From contig JASGGY010000001.1 of the NCBI GenBank assembly GCA_047602575.1, positions 62,001-126,000 on the forward strand: a stretch of 64,000 nt of DNA, given 5' to 3'. Under the pieces are notes generated by a model that was not told where the DNA came from, ran no database searches, and worked only from the letters and a program-made list of their open reading frames with translations. The DNA comes from UBA1366 sp047602575. Its GTDB lineage: Bacteria; Bacillota; Clostridia; Oscillospirales; Ruminococcaceae. Shown in pieces: positions 34,375 through 42,249 of this stretch. Numbering within the stretch: position 1 is the stretch's first letter; the number at the start of each line of letters is the position of its first letter. The position numbers and the translations under genes were made by a program.

Positions 34375-34403
34375 ATTATACCACACAAAAGCCGCGCTGT
34401 CTT
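34375..34403 (-). promoter_or_regulatory. Probable promoter of the AraC-GGDEF gene
   Basis: Minus strand: AAGACA (34403-34398), 17 bases, TATAAT (34380-34375). The -10 is perfect, the -35 is 4/6. Confidence 0.65.
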
Positions 34404-34484
34404 GATTTTTTGCGTAATTTTCGGAAAAAGGCTCATACTAATCGCGCTGAGAACCCGTGCCGAAAAATTTTCCTGCGCACCCCC

Positions 34485-34525
34485 TTGACAAAGGCTTTGG
34501 AATGCGTTATAATTCTTATTAAGAA
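34485..34525 (+). promoter_or_regulatory. perR promoter with overlapping palindromic operator
   Basis: Perfect TTGACA (34485-34490), 17 bases, TATAAT (34508-34513). A 13-base palindrome TTCTTATTAAGAA (34513-34525) begins on the last base of the -10. It is AT-rich like Fur/PerR boxes, so autorepression by the downstream PerR is likely. Confidence 0.75.
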
Positions 34526-34585
34526 CTATTCCTGTTAAGCGCGTGTTTACGCTTCAGGCTTCAGGCTTTAGAAAGAGTGACCGCC

Positions 34586-35092
34586 ATGAACAAATCACCC
34601 ACCACCCCGGCGGATACCGGCGGCGCGCAAGCTCGGCACTGTGCGGATTCCTGTACCGCCTGCAAAAGCGGCTGTGCAAACATCCAGCGCAACACGGTGC
34701 AGCGGGAGATTATCTTACAGACCGTGCGTAGCCTGCACAATCACCCCACCGCGGAAGCGCTCTACCGCCGCGTTGCGGAAAGCCACCCCCACATCAGCCG
34801 CGCGACGGTGTACCGGAATCTGAAAACGCTCTCCGATGCGGGGCTAGTCAACCACGTCCGGATGTACGACGGGGCGGATCGCTATGATTTCCAGACCCAT
34901 CAGCATTATCATTTTCAATGCGAGCGGTGCGGCGGCGTGTTTGACATCGACGTGAAGCCCGACGCCGATTTTACGGCAGCAATCGCCGACACCGCGGGCT
35001 TTGAAATCCACGCCTGCCAAACGGTGTTCAGCGGGTTCTGCCCGGACTGCAAGGCGGCGGGCGCTCCATTTTCAGCGGAAGAAAGCCGGTAA
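34586..35092 (+). CDS. perR: Fur family peroxide-type regulator with N-terminal cysteine cluster
   Basis: 168 residues. The Fur fold is complete: winged helix (RATVYRNLKTLSDAGLV), regulatory metal ligands in GADRYDFQTHQHYHFQC, and structural zinc pairs CERC and CPDC. It resembles PerR more than Fur. The N-terminal 35 residues before the fold are unusual, with HCADSCTACKSGC, four cysteines in 12 residues, enough for an extra metal or thiol switch. ATG 34586 follows GAAAGAG. Rubrerythrin follows after 30 bases, the expected PerR target. Confidence 0.88.
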   Translation: MNKSPTTPADTGGAQARHCADSCTACKSGCANIQRNTVQREIILQTVRSLHNHPTAEALYRRVAESHPHISRATVYRNLKTLSDAGLVNHVRMYDGADRYDFQTHQHYHFQCERCGGVFDIDVKPDADFTAAIADTAGFEIHACQTVFSGFCPDCKAAGAPFSAEESR

Positions 35093-35122
35093 GCGGCTTC
35101 GATAGAAAGGATGGTATCTCAA

Positions 35123-35665
35123 ATGAAGGATCTCAAGGGAACAAAGACCGAAGCAAACCTGATGGCGGCGTTTGCCGGCGAATCACAGGCAAGAACAAAG
35201 TACACCTATTACGCATCCAAGGCGAAAAAAGAAGGCTACGAGCAGATTGCGGGCATCTTTCAGGAAACCGCAGACAACGAGAAGGAACACGCTAAGATCT
35301 GGTTCAAGCTCCTGCACGGCGGCGATATTCCGGACACCCTCACCAACCTCGAGGACTGCGCAGCCGGCGAAAACTACGAGTGGACGGATATGTACGTGAA
35401 GTTTGCTGCGGACGCAAGAGAAGAAGGCTTCAACGACATCGCGTTCCTCTTTGACGGTGTGGCAAAAATCGAGAAAGAGCATGAAGCGCGTTACCGTAAG
35501 CTCATCGCAAACATCGAAAACGGACTGGTGTTCTCCCGCGACGGCGATGCAATCTGGCAGTGCGCAAACTGCGGACACATTGTCATCGGCAAGAAAGCCC
35601 CCGAGAAATGTCCCGTCTGTGCGCATCCCAAGGCGTATTTCCAGATTAAGGCTGAGAATTATTAA
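35123..35665 (+). CDS. rbr: Rubrerythrin
   Basis: Peroxide-reducing diiron protein of anaerobes. 180 residues: a four-helix ferritin-like domain with the diiron glutamates (AGESQARTKYTYYA, ETADNEKEHAKIW, EKEHEARY) and a C-terminal rubredoxin site with CANC and CPVC. ATG 35123 lies 12 bases after AGAAAGG. Probably in one transcript with perR, so derepressed under oxidative stress. Confidence 0.96.
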   Translation: MKDLKGTKTEANLMAAFAGESQARTKYTYYASKAKKEGYEQIAGIFQETADNEKEHAKIWFKLLHGGDIPDTLTNLEDCAAGENYEWTDMYVKFAADAREEGFNDIAFLFDGVAKIEKEHEARYRKLIANIENGLVFSRDGDAIWQCANCGHIVIGKKAPEKCPVCAHPKAYFQIKAENY

Positions 35666-35688
35666 TCGTCGGTTTCCCGACAAAAATC

Positions 35689-35724
35689 ACTCCGCTGCGT
35701 TTTAAACGGGCGGAGTATTTTTTT
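35689..35724 (+). terminator. Terminator of perR-rbr
   Basis: Stem ACTCCGC/GCGGAGT with a 14-base loop, then ATTTTTTT. Confidence 0.85.
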
Positions 35725-35765
35725 GTCGACGAAAGAAAATATTATGAGAAAAATAAAGAAATATG

Positions 35766-35794
35766 TTGACAATGTGACAGATATACATTATAAT
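35766..35794 (+). promoter_or_regulatory. Sigma-A promoter of the DUF2752 gene
   Basis: Perfect TTGACA (35766-35771), 17 bases, TATAAT (35789-35794). Confidence 0.88.
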
Positions 35795-35877
35795 AAAAAG
35801 TGTTAAAATTATCCGTGCAGTTCGCATATGCGAGATGACCCGAATGAACAACGCGCGTAATATCGTACAGGTTGGCT

Positions 35878-36276
35878 ATGAAAAAAATTCTTATCGGTAA
35901 AATCAAATTTCTCGCAGTACTCAGTGCGCTCCTGTTGGCACTCTATGTGATTGGAGTGGGCTGCCCGATCCGGCGCATTACCGGCGCTTCTTGTCCGGGC
36001 TGCGGGATGACGCGTGCTGTTTTATCTCTGCTGCGATTCCATTTTCATGATGCAATTGCGTTCCATCCCCTTGTGATCCTGATGCCCATCGCGCTGCCTT
36101 TCTTTTTGTTCTACGAAAAAATCCCGCGGCGGTTGGCAAAAATTCTGTTGTGGCTGGCGATTGCGACTTTTTTTGCTGTTTATATCATACGATTGTTATG
36201 GGAAAACGGTGATGTGGTTAATATTGATTTCCACGAATCATTATTATATATCATTTTTAGGAGGCTTTTCTTATGA
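35878..36276 (+). CDS. DUF2752 membrane protein
   Basis: 132 residues with about three helices. The DUF2752 signature CPIRRITGASCPGCGMTRA is intact; its cysteines and GMTRA lie between helices 1 and 2. Function unknown. ATG 35878 has only a weak AGG upstream. Its stop overlaps the next start (ATGA), so the two membrane proteins are coupled. Confidence 0.85.
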   Translation: MKKILIGKIKFLAVLSALLLALYVIGVGCPIRRITGASCPGCGMTRAVLSLLRFHFHDAIAFHPLVILMPIALPFFLFYEKIPRRLAKILLWLAIATFFAVYIIRLLWENGDVVNIDFHESLLYIIFRRLFL

Positions 36277-36677
36277 CGTACTTAAGAACCGACCGCAACT
36301 TGTTCTCGTACATCCTACTCTCCATTATTACCTGCGGCATTTACGGCATCTATTATACCTGGTCACTCAACAAGGACCTCGACCCCATCGCTGAAGGCGA
36401 CGGAGAAAAACAACCTGAATTTATCATGCTGGTTCTGTTGACGATTGTGACATGCGGAATTTATTACTACTATTGGCTTTATAAATACGGCAATCGTCTG
36501 AATTTGGCGCTCAACCGTAAATACGGTATCCCCTCGCAGGAGAACGGCACAACCTACCTGCTGTGGTGGATCGTGGGTTCGTTGATTTGCGGGATTGGTC
36601 AGTTCATCGGCATGTATCTGCTGATTAAGAACGTCAATATGGCTGCAATTGCTTACAACACAAGAATCCAAGGCTAA
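36273..36677 (+). CDS. DUF4234 membrane protein
   Basis: 134 residues. The duplicated pattern LSIITCGIYGIYYTW and LTIVTCGIYYYYWLYKYG, with an aromatic-rich helix after each, is typical of DUF4234. Four helices predicted. A strong AGGAGG precedes the ATG. Function unknown; the pair with DUF2752 recurs in gut Clostridia, to my knowledge. Confidence 0.83.
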   Translation: MTYLRTDRNLFSYILLSIITCGIYGIYYTWSLNKDLDPIAEGDGEKQPEFIMLVLLTIVTCGIYYYYWLYKYGNRLNLALNRKYGIPSQENGTTYLLWWIVGSLICGIGQFIGMYLLIKNVNMAAIAYNTRIQG

Positions 36678-36695
36678 AGAAACCTGTATTCCAGA

Positions 36696-36724
36696 CAGCC
36701 GCGTTGCGAAACGCGGTTGTTTTT
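36696..36724 (+). terminator. Terminator of the DUF2752-DUF4234 pair
   Basis: 10-bp stem CAGCCGCGTT/AACGCGGTTG, then TTTTT. Confidence 0.88.
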
Positions 36725-36839
36725 GCGTTTCTTTTACCCGCCCAAAGTATATTGTGAATATAATGTCAATAAGTTTGTGATATTGTCGGATTACACAAAA
36801 TCGCTTTGTAAAATTCTACATAAATGCGGCGGAAATCTA

Positions 36840-36868
36840 TTTACTTTTTCTGTGTAATCTGCTATAAT
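36840..36868 (+). promoter_or_regulatory. Sigma-A promoter of the cytidylate-kinase-like gene
   Basis: TTTACT (36840-36845), 17 bases, TATAAT (36863-36868). Confidence 0.75.
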
Positions 36869-36902
36869 GGACTTGTAAAAACTGGACGGAGGAGGTCGAG
36901 GC

Positions 36903-37532
36903 ATGAAAACCATCATTACCGTCAGCCGCGAATTCGGAAGCGGCGGCAAAGAAATCGGACGCAGGCTCGCCGATCATTTCGGCATACCATTTTATGACAG
37001 GGAAATTCTTGAGCGCAGCGCCAAGGACAGCGGTATCTGTGAAGCACTGTTCGAGCGCAACGACGAAGCGTACACAAACAGCCTGCTCTACTCTCTTGTG
37101 ATGGGAACGTATCCCGTCACGCCGGACGGGAAGATTTTCCCCGAAATGCCCGTCAACCACCGCATTTTCATCGCCCAGTTTGAAACCATCCGTAAGCTTG
37201 CCGACCAAGGTCCGTGCGTGTTCGTCGGGCGGTGCGCGGACTATGTGCTCAAGCCGCGGTGCGACACGGTCAACTTCTTCATCGTGGGCGGTTTGGCGGA
37301 TAAGAAACACCGTGTGCTCGAGCGCTACGACATCGAGAAAAACAAGGTGGAGGACTTTATCCGAAAAACCGACAAGCGGCGCGCAAATTATTATAACTAC
37401 TATACGGATATGAAGTGGGGTGAAGCAAAGAATTTTGACCTGTGCGTCAATTCATCCAAAAGCGGCATCGACGGCGCCGTGAAGCTGATGATTGACTACA
37501 TTGCCATCAAGGAAAGCACGTCCGATTGCTGA
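36903..37532 (+). CDS. Cytidylate kinase-like family protein
   Basis: 209 residues of the Cytidylate_kin2 type. P-loop region SREFGSGGKEIGRRLAD, then GIPFYDREILE, the core VFVGRCADYVL and the LID-like arginines KTDKRRANYYNYYT. Housekeeping cmk is normally a separate gene, so the substrate of this paralogue is uncertain. GGAGGAGG precedes the ATG. Single-gene unit with its own terminator. Confidence 0.87.
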   Translation: MKTIITVSREFGSGGKEIGRRLADHFGIPFYDREILERSAKDSGICEALFERNDEAYTNSLLYSLVMGTYPVTPDGKIFPEMPVNHRIFIAQFETIRKLADQGPCVFVGRCADYVLKPRCDTVNFFIVGGLADKKHRVLERYDIEKNKVEDFIRKTDKRRANYYNYYTDMKWGEAKNFDLCVNSSKSGIDGAVKLMIDYIAIKESTSDC

Positions 37533-37599
37533 TGCAAAAAGGGGATTCCGCGCTTGCGGAATAAGCCGGTTGAACCGGCAGAGATTTCACTTTTACGAA

Positions 37600-37628
37600 A
37601 AAAGCCACACCGCTTTGGTGTGGCTTTT
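37600..37628 (+). terminator. Terminator of the cytidylate-kinase-like gene
   Basis: 12-bp stem AAAAGCCACACC/GGTGTGGCTTTT with a 5-base loop. Self-complementary ends make it bidirectional, also serving the CBS gene from the other strand. Confidence 0.9.
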
Positions 37629-37663
37629 GTGCTTTATAAAGCTGTGTCCGGATTCTCCGCGTG

Positions 37664-38086
37664 TCAGACGCTGACACTGCGGTATTCGGTGGCTTTGAGA
37701 TAGAAGTGTCCGATGATATCCTTGCGGGTGACGATGCCGATGAAGATCCCGCGGTCGTCGGTGACGGGAACAAAATTCTGGTTCATCATCATCAGCAGGA
37801 GATCCTCCAGCTTCGCGTTGACGGAAACGGAGAGGTTCTGGGTGCTTTTGTGCAGATCGCGGATGGAGGACTGCTCGGCGGCTTTGAGTTCGGCATTGTC
37901 CTTCCCCAAGAGATACCAGAGGAAGTCACCCTCGGTGACCGTGCCGGTGTAATGCCCATCCTTGTCGATCAGCGGGAGCGCGGTATAGCCGTTGTGCTTC
38001 ATTTTTTCGAGTGCCTGACGGATTGTGCAGTCGTCACGCAGATAGGCGACCTCATTTTTTGGCTTGAGAAAAAACAAAATATTCAT
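37664..38086 (-). CDS. Two-CBS-domain protein
   Basis: 140 residues made of a tandem CBS pair: CTIRQALEKMKHNGYTALPLID...GTVTEGDFLWYLL and NAKLEDLLLMMMNQNFVPVTDD...GIVTRKDII. Such stand-alone pairs bind adenine nucleotides or cyclic dinucleotides and regulate partners. Start is uncertain: ATG 38086 gives the best protein, while TTG 38107 in the same frame adds seven residues; neither has a good Shine-Dalgarno at normal distance. Confidence 0.85.
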   Translation of the reverse strand: MNILFFLKPKNEVAYLRDDCTIRQALEKMKHNGYTALPLIDKDGHYTGTVTEGDFLWYLLGKDNAELKAAEQSSIRDLHKSTQNLSVSVNAKLEDLLLMMMNQNFVPVTDDRGIFIGIVTRKDIIGHFYLKATEYRSVSV

Positions 38087-38180
38087 AAATTTATCGTTGC
38101 CGCGCAAGGCATTGCTTTACGTGGCTTCTCCTCAAAAATACTGCCGGAAAATCACGCAGACGTATTTCCCCGACAGTATC

Positions 38181-38210
38181 ATTATAGCACAGTTTCGGGT
38201 GTAATTTCAA
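38181..38210 (-). promoter_or_regulatory. Promoter of the CBS gene
   Basis: Minus strand: TTGAAA (38210-38205), 18 bases, TATAAT (38186-38181). Confidence 0.7.
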
Positions 38211-38271
38211 TAGATTGCACAAAAATATTTCGCACTTTTCTCTGAAATTCCGTGATTGTGCTTTGGAAAAC

Positions 38272-38368
38272 AACCGGTACGGCATTTTCCGACGGCTGGA
38301 AAGTCGGCTGCTTCCGGATGGGTATAAGCCAACTTCGACCCATCTGCGTCGGAAGCGGCACACCGGTT
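38272..38368 (-). ncRNA. Predicted three-way-junction RNA element
   Basis: Closing stem AACCGGT (38272-38278) with ACCGGTT (38362-38368). Inside are a hairpin CCGAC/GTCGG (38289-38307) and a long arm CTTCCG-GATGGGT (38311-38323) pairing with ACCCATC (38338-38344) and CGGAAG (38350-38355) around a 5-base bulge. On the minus strand it lies 8 bases after the GNAT stop and upstream of the CBS promoter. It may be a structured 3' UTR, a small RNA, or a non-coding mobile remnant; strand is a guess. Confidence 0.45.
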
Positions 38369-38376
38369 TGGTTTCT

Positions 38377-38814
38377 TTATAGCCACTGAACAAATGCGGT
38401 TTTGTCCGCGCTGTTATAGCCGGCTTTGCGATAGAAGCGCAGGGTCTGTTCCTCTTTGCTGCCGGTCATCAGCATGATTTTGTAGCAGTCCTGCGCGGCG
38501 GCGATTTGTTTGGCGTAAGCAAGGCAGGACGAAGCAAGCCCCCGGTTGCGGTAAGCAGGATCTGTGATCACATTTTCAATCAGGGCATAGGGTCGCTGGC
38601 TGTGCGTCAGATTCGGCACAATCAGCAGGACGCAGGACGAGCGGAGCTGCTCGTTTTCGACGGCGACGATGATGTGATGGTTGTTGTCCTCACAAATCGC
38701 GTCCCACAACCGGAGCAGCCCATCGTCAAGGCGCGGCATTGTGTTGGCGTGCAGCTGGGTATAAAGCGTGAGCAACGCGCCCAGCTCCTCTTTTCTGATT
38801 TCGCGAAGTTCCAT
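38377..38814 (-). CDS. GNAT family N-acetyltransferase
   Basis: 145 residues. Acetyl-CoA binding motif A is NVITDPAYRNRGLASSCLAYAKQIA, with motif B around KIMLMTGSKEEQTLRFYRKAGYN. Substrate cannot be deduced. ATG 38814 has AAGGAGG 6 bases upstream. Confidence 0.88.
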   Translation of the reverse strand: MELREIRKEELGALLTLYTQLHANTMPRLDDGLLRLWDAICEDNNHHIIVAVENEQLRSSCVLLIVPNLTHSQRPYALIENVITDPAYRNRGLASSCLAYAKQIAAAQDCYKIMLMTGSKEEQTLRFYRKAGYNSADKTAFVQWL

Positions 38815-38929
38815 GTGAAGCCTCCTTGTTACATTGTTTGGGCAAGCATGCTACATGTTGAATGCGTGGTGAGAGAATGGATGTCACGATTTTTTCACAT
38901 ATCAATCCAAATAAATTAATTTATTCCAT

Positions 38930-39637
38930 CTATTTTTGCGATGATAAGTTAATAGAACAAATCTTAGAGTCGTGTATATCTACCACTAATGGGATATGAT
39001 CACTATAAGGCAACCACTCATCTCTATTTAATATCTTCATGCTAGCTTCTAAAGATTGTTGACAGAAAAAATAATCTATGTGGTAAGACTTATTGATTTT
39101 TTTACGATGATAGAAAGTTGCTTGCGTTTCCTCTCCCATTAGTTGCTTACAGTGCCAGTGGTAGGCGCTTGTCAGTCCGATATTTTCAAGCTGGTTAACT
39201 ACGGCGGTATGATTTCTTCTCTTATGAGCACGATCCCAAATTGCATTACTGTTAAAGTCACCAGAAATTATTGAGCCATAAAGATTATCAGAATAAATTC
39301 GTTGGTAAACATAATAATCTTCTATATAATTACCACAAGCCCAAACACCCAGTAAGGTAAAAGAATCATTTATTCTACAGGGTAAAAAATATTCTAGACC
39401 ATATGAATCCCATTTCAACGGCTCTAATTTTATCTTTTGGTCACAAAAAATCCCCAAACCTCTATTTTTGTTCGCTCCAATCCATAAATGATTAATTGCA
39501 AATTTTTGATAATCCATTTCTGATCTCATTTTTGGATTTTCACATTCTTGTATAATATAGATATCGGCTTTTAAATCCATTAATTTATAAATTTTTTTGC
39601 GAAAAGCTCCATTGCAATTCCAGCTAACAATTCTCAT
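38930..39637 (-). CDS. Endonuclease/exonuclease/phosphatase family protein (AT-rich, likely acquired)
   Basis: 235 residues of the EEP (ExoIII/DNase I-like) fold: WNCNGAFRKK, the metal glutamate in IIQECEN, GDFNSNAIWD and the catalytic YSDHIPLVVD. A DNA repair or nicking role is possible; the class alone does not fix the substrate. Codons here are strongly AT-ending (AAA, ATT, TAT), unlike neighbouring genes, and the bordering bases are also AT-rich, which points to recent transfer. I start at ATG 39637, with AAGAAGG upstream; an in-frame start at 39661 is possible. Confidence 0.82.
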   Translation of the reverse strand: MRIVSWNCNGAFRKKIYKLMDLKADIYIIQECENPKMRSEMDYQKFAINHLWIGANKNRGLGIFCDQKIKLEPLKWDSYGLEYFLPCRINDSFTLLGVWACGNYIEDYYVYQRIYSDNLYGSIISGDFNSNAIWDRAHKRRNHTAVVNQLENIGLTSAYHWHCKQLMGEETQATFYHRKKINKSYHIDYFFCQQSLEASMKILNRDEWLPYSDHIPLVVDIHDSKICSINLSSQK

Positions 39638-39718
39638 CGATTTTTCTACCTTCTTCGTCATTAAGCAAGATCCTCAACGCTCCCATCCCCGTCTCCCACC
39701 GATTCACGCCGCATTCCC

Positions 39719-40090
39719 TCACACAAAAATGCACCACCGCACGCCGTACCGGTCAATCAGGTCCGTCATGAGCGGGCTGTAGGAACACGCACCCAACGGG
39801 TAAATCACCGCCGCCCCGTCTTTCAGAACGCCGTAGGCCTTCTCCACGAGGGCTTCGTTTCCTGCGCCGAAGTGCAGACAGAACTGCATCGTCGTTCCCG
39901 TAACGCGTGCTTCCTCCTTGCTCGCTTCGGAAACCGCCAGAATCTGCCCGTATACATTCAGCTCTGCGTGCATAAACGTGCCGTCGTCATGCGGATAGCT
40001 TGCCGTCAGTTCCGCGCCAAACGCTTTCTGATAAAAGGCGACCGCCCGGTCGCTTTGTTTTACATAAACCTGCAGCATGGAACGATGCAT
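39719..40090 (-). CDS. VOC (glyoxalase/PhnB-like) family protein
   Basis: 123 residues of the PhnB/YjdN type: LQVYVKQSDRAVAFYQKAFGAEL, then MHAELNVYGQILAVSE, and DLIDRYGVRWCIFV at the end, typical of the family. Function unknown. ATG 40090 follows CGGAGGA. Confidence 0.87.
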   Translation of the reverse strand: MHRSMLQVYVKQSDRAVAFYQKAFGAELTASYPHDDGTFMHAELNVYGQILAVSEASKEEARVTGTTMQFCLHFGAGNEALVEKAYGVLKDGAAVIYPLGACSYSPLMTDLIDRYGVRWCIFV

Positions 40091-40115
40091 TTTAATTCCT
40101 CCGTTACAATAACAA

Positions 40116-40149
40116 TTTCCGGCACAATCCTGACAGACTGCACCGGAAA
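40116..40149 (-). terminator. Probable terminator of the atp operon
   Basis: Stem TTTCCGG/CCGGAAA with a 20-base loop just beyond the atpC stop; followed on the minus strand by TTGTTATTG, a weak T-tract. Confidence 0.5.
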
Positions 40150-40155
40150 ATAAAT

Positions 40156-40572
40156 TTAAATATCGTGATTGTGCTTTGCGGAAACCCGCAAACGGTTCAT
40201 CGCGCGGTTGAGCGCGGTCTGGGTGTGGTAATATTCCATCTGGCTCTGCTTTTGCCGCAGCTTTTCCTGCGCCATTTCTTTCGCCCGCTCGGCGCGCACG
40301 CGGTCGATTTCCTCCGGATGCTCAATGGAATCCGCAAGCAGCGTGACGATTTTTGGTGTGATTTCCACAAATCCGTCACTCACCGCCGCGTAGCGCCATG
40401 CGCCGTCCGTGAAAAAGCGCAGCTCGCCCGCCTTGAGCGCAGTCACCATCGCTTCGTGGTTCGCCAGAATGCCGCACTCGCCGTCGATTGCCGGAAAAAT
40501 CAGCTTCTCGCAGTCGCCCTTGAAAAACACACGGTCGCTTGCGACGATTTCCAGATAAAAGGTCTGTGCCAT
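40156..40572 (-). CDS. atpC: ATP synthase epsilon subunit
   Basis: Part of the F1 central stalk. 138 residues: N-terminal beta-sandwich (FYLEIVASDRVFFKGDCEKLIFPAIDGECGIL) and C-terminal helical hairpin. ATG 40572 has AAAGGAG upstream, 21 bases after the atpD stop. Last gene of the operon. Confidence 0.96.
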   Translation of the reverse strand: MAQTFYLEIVASDRVFFKGDCEKLIFPAIDGECGILANHEAMVTALKAGELRFFTDGAWRYAAVSDGFVEITPKIVTLLADSIEHPEEIDRVRAERAKEMAQEKLRQKQSQMEYYHTQTALNRAMNRLRVSAKHNHDI

Positions 40573-40593
40573 AGCAGCTCCTTTCGCCGACGG

Positions 40594-41988
40594 TTAACCG
40601 GCGGTCAGCTTTTTCGCCTTTTCGATGACATCCTCCACCGTGCCGACCATCATGAAAGCGGCTTCGGGATATTCGTCCAGCTCGCCCTCGATGATTGCCT
40701 TAAAGCCACGGATGGTTTCCTTCAGCGGAACATACTTGCCCTTTAAGCCGGTGAAGTTCTCCGCCACGTTAAACGGCTGCGAGAGGAATTTCTGGATTTT
40801 GCGCGCGCGGTATACCGCAAGCTTATCCTCCTCGTCGAGTTCCTCCATGCCCAGAATCGCAATAATGTCCTGCAATTCCTTATACCGCTGCAAAAGCTCC
40901 TGTGTTTTGCGCGCCACGCGGTAATGCTCCTCGCCCACCACGTCCGGCTCAAGAATCCGCGACGTCGATTCCAGCGGGTCAACCGCGGGGTAAATGCCCT
41001 GCTCCACGATTTTACGTGAAAGCACCGTCGTTGCGTCCAAATGCGCAAATGTTGTTGCCGGCGCGGGGTCGGTCAGGTCGTCCGCCGGCACGTAAATCGC
41101 CTGAACAGACGTAATCGAGCCGTTCTTTGTCGAGGTGATGCGCTCCTGCAGCTCGCCGACTTCGCTCGCCAGCGTCGGCTGATAACCAACCGCCGACGGC
41201 ATTCTGCCCAGCAGCGCCGAAACCTCAGAGCCAGCCTGCACATACCGGAAAATGTTGTCGATGAACAACAGAACGTCCTTTTTCTCCACATCGCGGAAGT
41301 ATTCCGCCATCGTCAGCCCCGACTGTGCCACACGCATACGCGCCCCCGGCGGTTCGTTCATCTGCCCGAACACCAGGGCTGTTTTTGAGATAACGCCGGA
41401 TTCTTTCATATCAACCCAAAGGTCGTTGCCCTCGCGCGAACGCTCGCCAACACCGGTGAAAATTGAATAGCCGCCATGCTCCGTCGCAATGTTGCGGATC
41501 AGCTCCTGAATCAACACGGTTTTTCCTACCCCCGCACCGCCGAACAAGCCGATCTTTCCGCCCTTTGCGTAAGGCGCAAGCAGGTCGATGACTTTAATTC
41601 CCGTTTCCAGAATCTCAACCACCGGGCTTTGATCCTCAAACTTCGGCGGGTCACGGTGAATCTCCCACCGCTCCTGCGCGTCAACCGCACCGCCCTCGTC
41701 AATCTCCTGCCCCAAAACATTGAACATCCGCCCCAGCGTGCATTCGCCCACCGGTACCTTGATGCACGAACCCGTTTGCTTCACTTCCAGACCCTTCGAC
41801 AAGCCCTCGCTCGACGCAAGCATAATGCAGCGCACCGTGTTGTTTCCTAAATGCGCCGCGCACTCCATCACAAGCGTCCGCCCGCCTAATTCAACCTCCA
41901 GCGCATCCTTGATCATCGGGAGCTTTCCGCCCTCAAACGCAACATCCACAACAGGCCCTAACACCTGCACAACTCTGCCCGCCTCCAT
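40594..41988 (-). CDS. atpD: ATP synthase beta subunit
   Basis: Catalytic subunit of F1. 464 residues with P-loop GGAGVGKTVLIQELI, catalytic glutamate in GVGERSREGNDL, and DELSEED-like DEEDKLAVYRARK. ATG 41988 has AGAGGAAG upstream. It is separated from atpG by 418 bases holding two inverted palindromic elements, far more than elsewhere in the operon, so it may need its own promoter. Confidence 0.97.
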   Translation of the reverse strand: MEAGRVVQVLGPVVDVAFEGGKLPMIKDALEVELGGRTLVMECAAHLGNNTVRCIMLASSEGLSKGLEVKQTGSCIKVPVGECTLGRMFNVLGQEIDEGGAVDAQERWEIHRDPPKFEDQSPVVEILETGIKVIDLLAPYAKGGKIGLFGGAGVGKTVLIQELIRNIATEHGGYSIFTGVGERSREGNDLWVDMKESGVISKTALVFGQMNEPPGARMRVAQSGLTMAEYFRDVEKKDVLLFIDNIFRYVQAGSEVSALLGRMPSAVGYQPTLASEVGELQERITSTKNGSITSVQAIYVPADDLTDPAPATTFAHLDATTVLSRKIVEQGIYPAVDPLESTSRILEPDVVGEEHYRVARKTQELLQRYKELQDIIAILGMEELDEEDKLAVYRARKIQKFLSQPFNVAENFTGLKGKYVPLKETIRGFKAIIEGELDEYPEAAFMMVGTVEDVIEKAKKLTAG

Positions 41989-42021
41989 ATCCGACTTCCT
42001 CTCTTTTTAATTTGTAATCCG

Positions 42022-42200
42022 CCCTATGGGGCGCTGCCCCCATGCCCCCTGGCTTAAGGGGCGCCGCCCCTTAAGAATCCCCGCCAAAGGAGCTGCGCCC
42101 CTTTGGAATCCCATTGTTTTTGATTGGGGAGTTGGATATGCTCACGGGGGAGTAGGGATTTATGCTTTGTTTTTCTATCGTACGAATTGGAATTATAGTT
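42022..42200 (+). repeat. Intergenic palindromic element, copy E
   Basis: Plus orientation, inside the atp operon. Hairpins GGGGCGCTGCCCC, TTAAGGGGCGCC...CCCCTTAA and an imperfect CCAAAGG...CCTTTGG, then GAATCCCATTGTTTTTG and a tail. Only copy not behind a gene of its own orientation. Confidence 0.8.
42192..42197 (-). promoter_or_regulatory. Possible -10 box for atpD transcription
   Basis: TATAAT on the minus strand between the two repeat copies. The matching -35 region (TTCTTT at about 17 bases) is weak, so this is tentative. Confidence 0.3.
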
Positions 42201-42249
42201 TTTTCATTACCTGAAAAGAAGATCCGATGTGCCGTTACGTAAAACCAAC

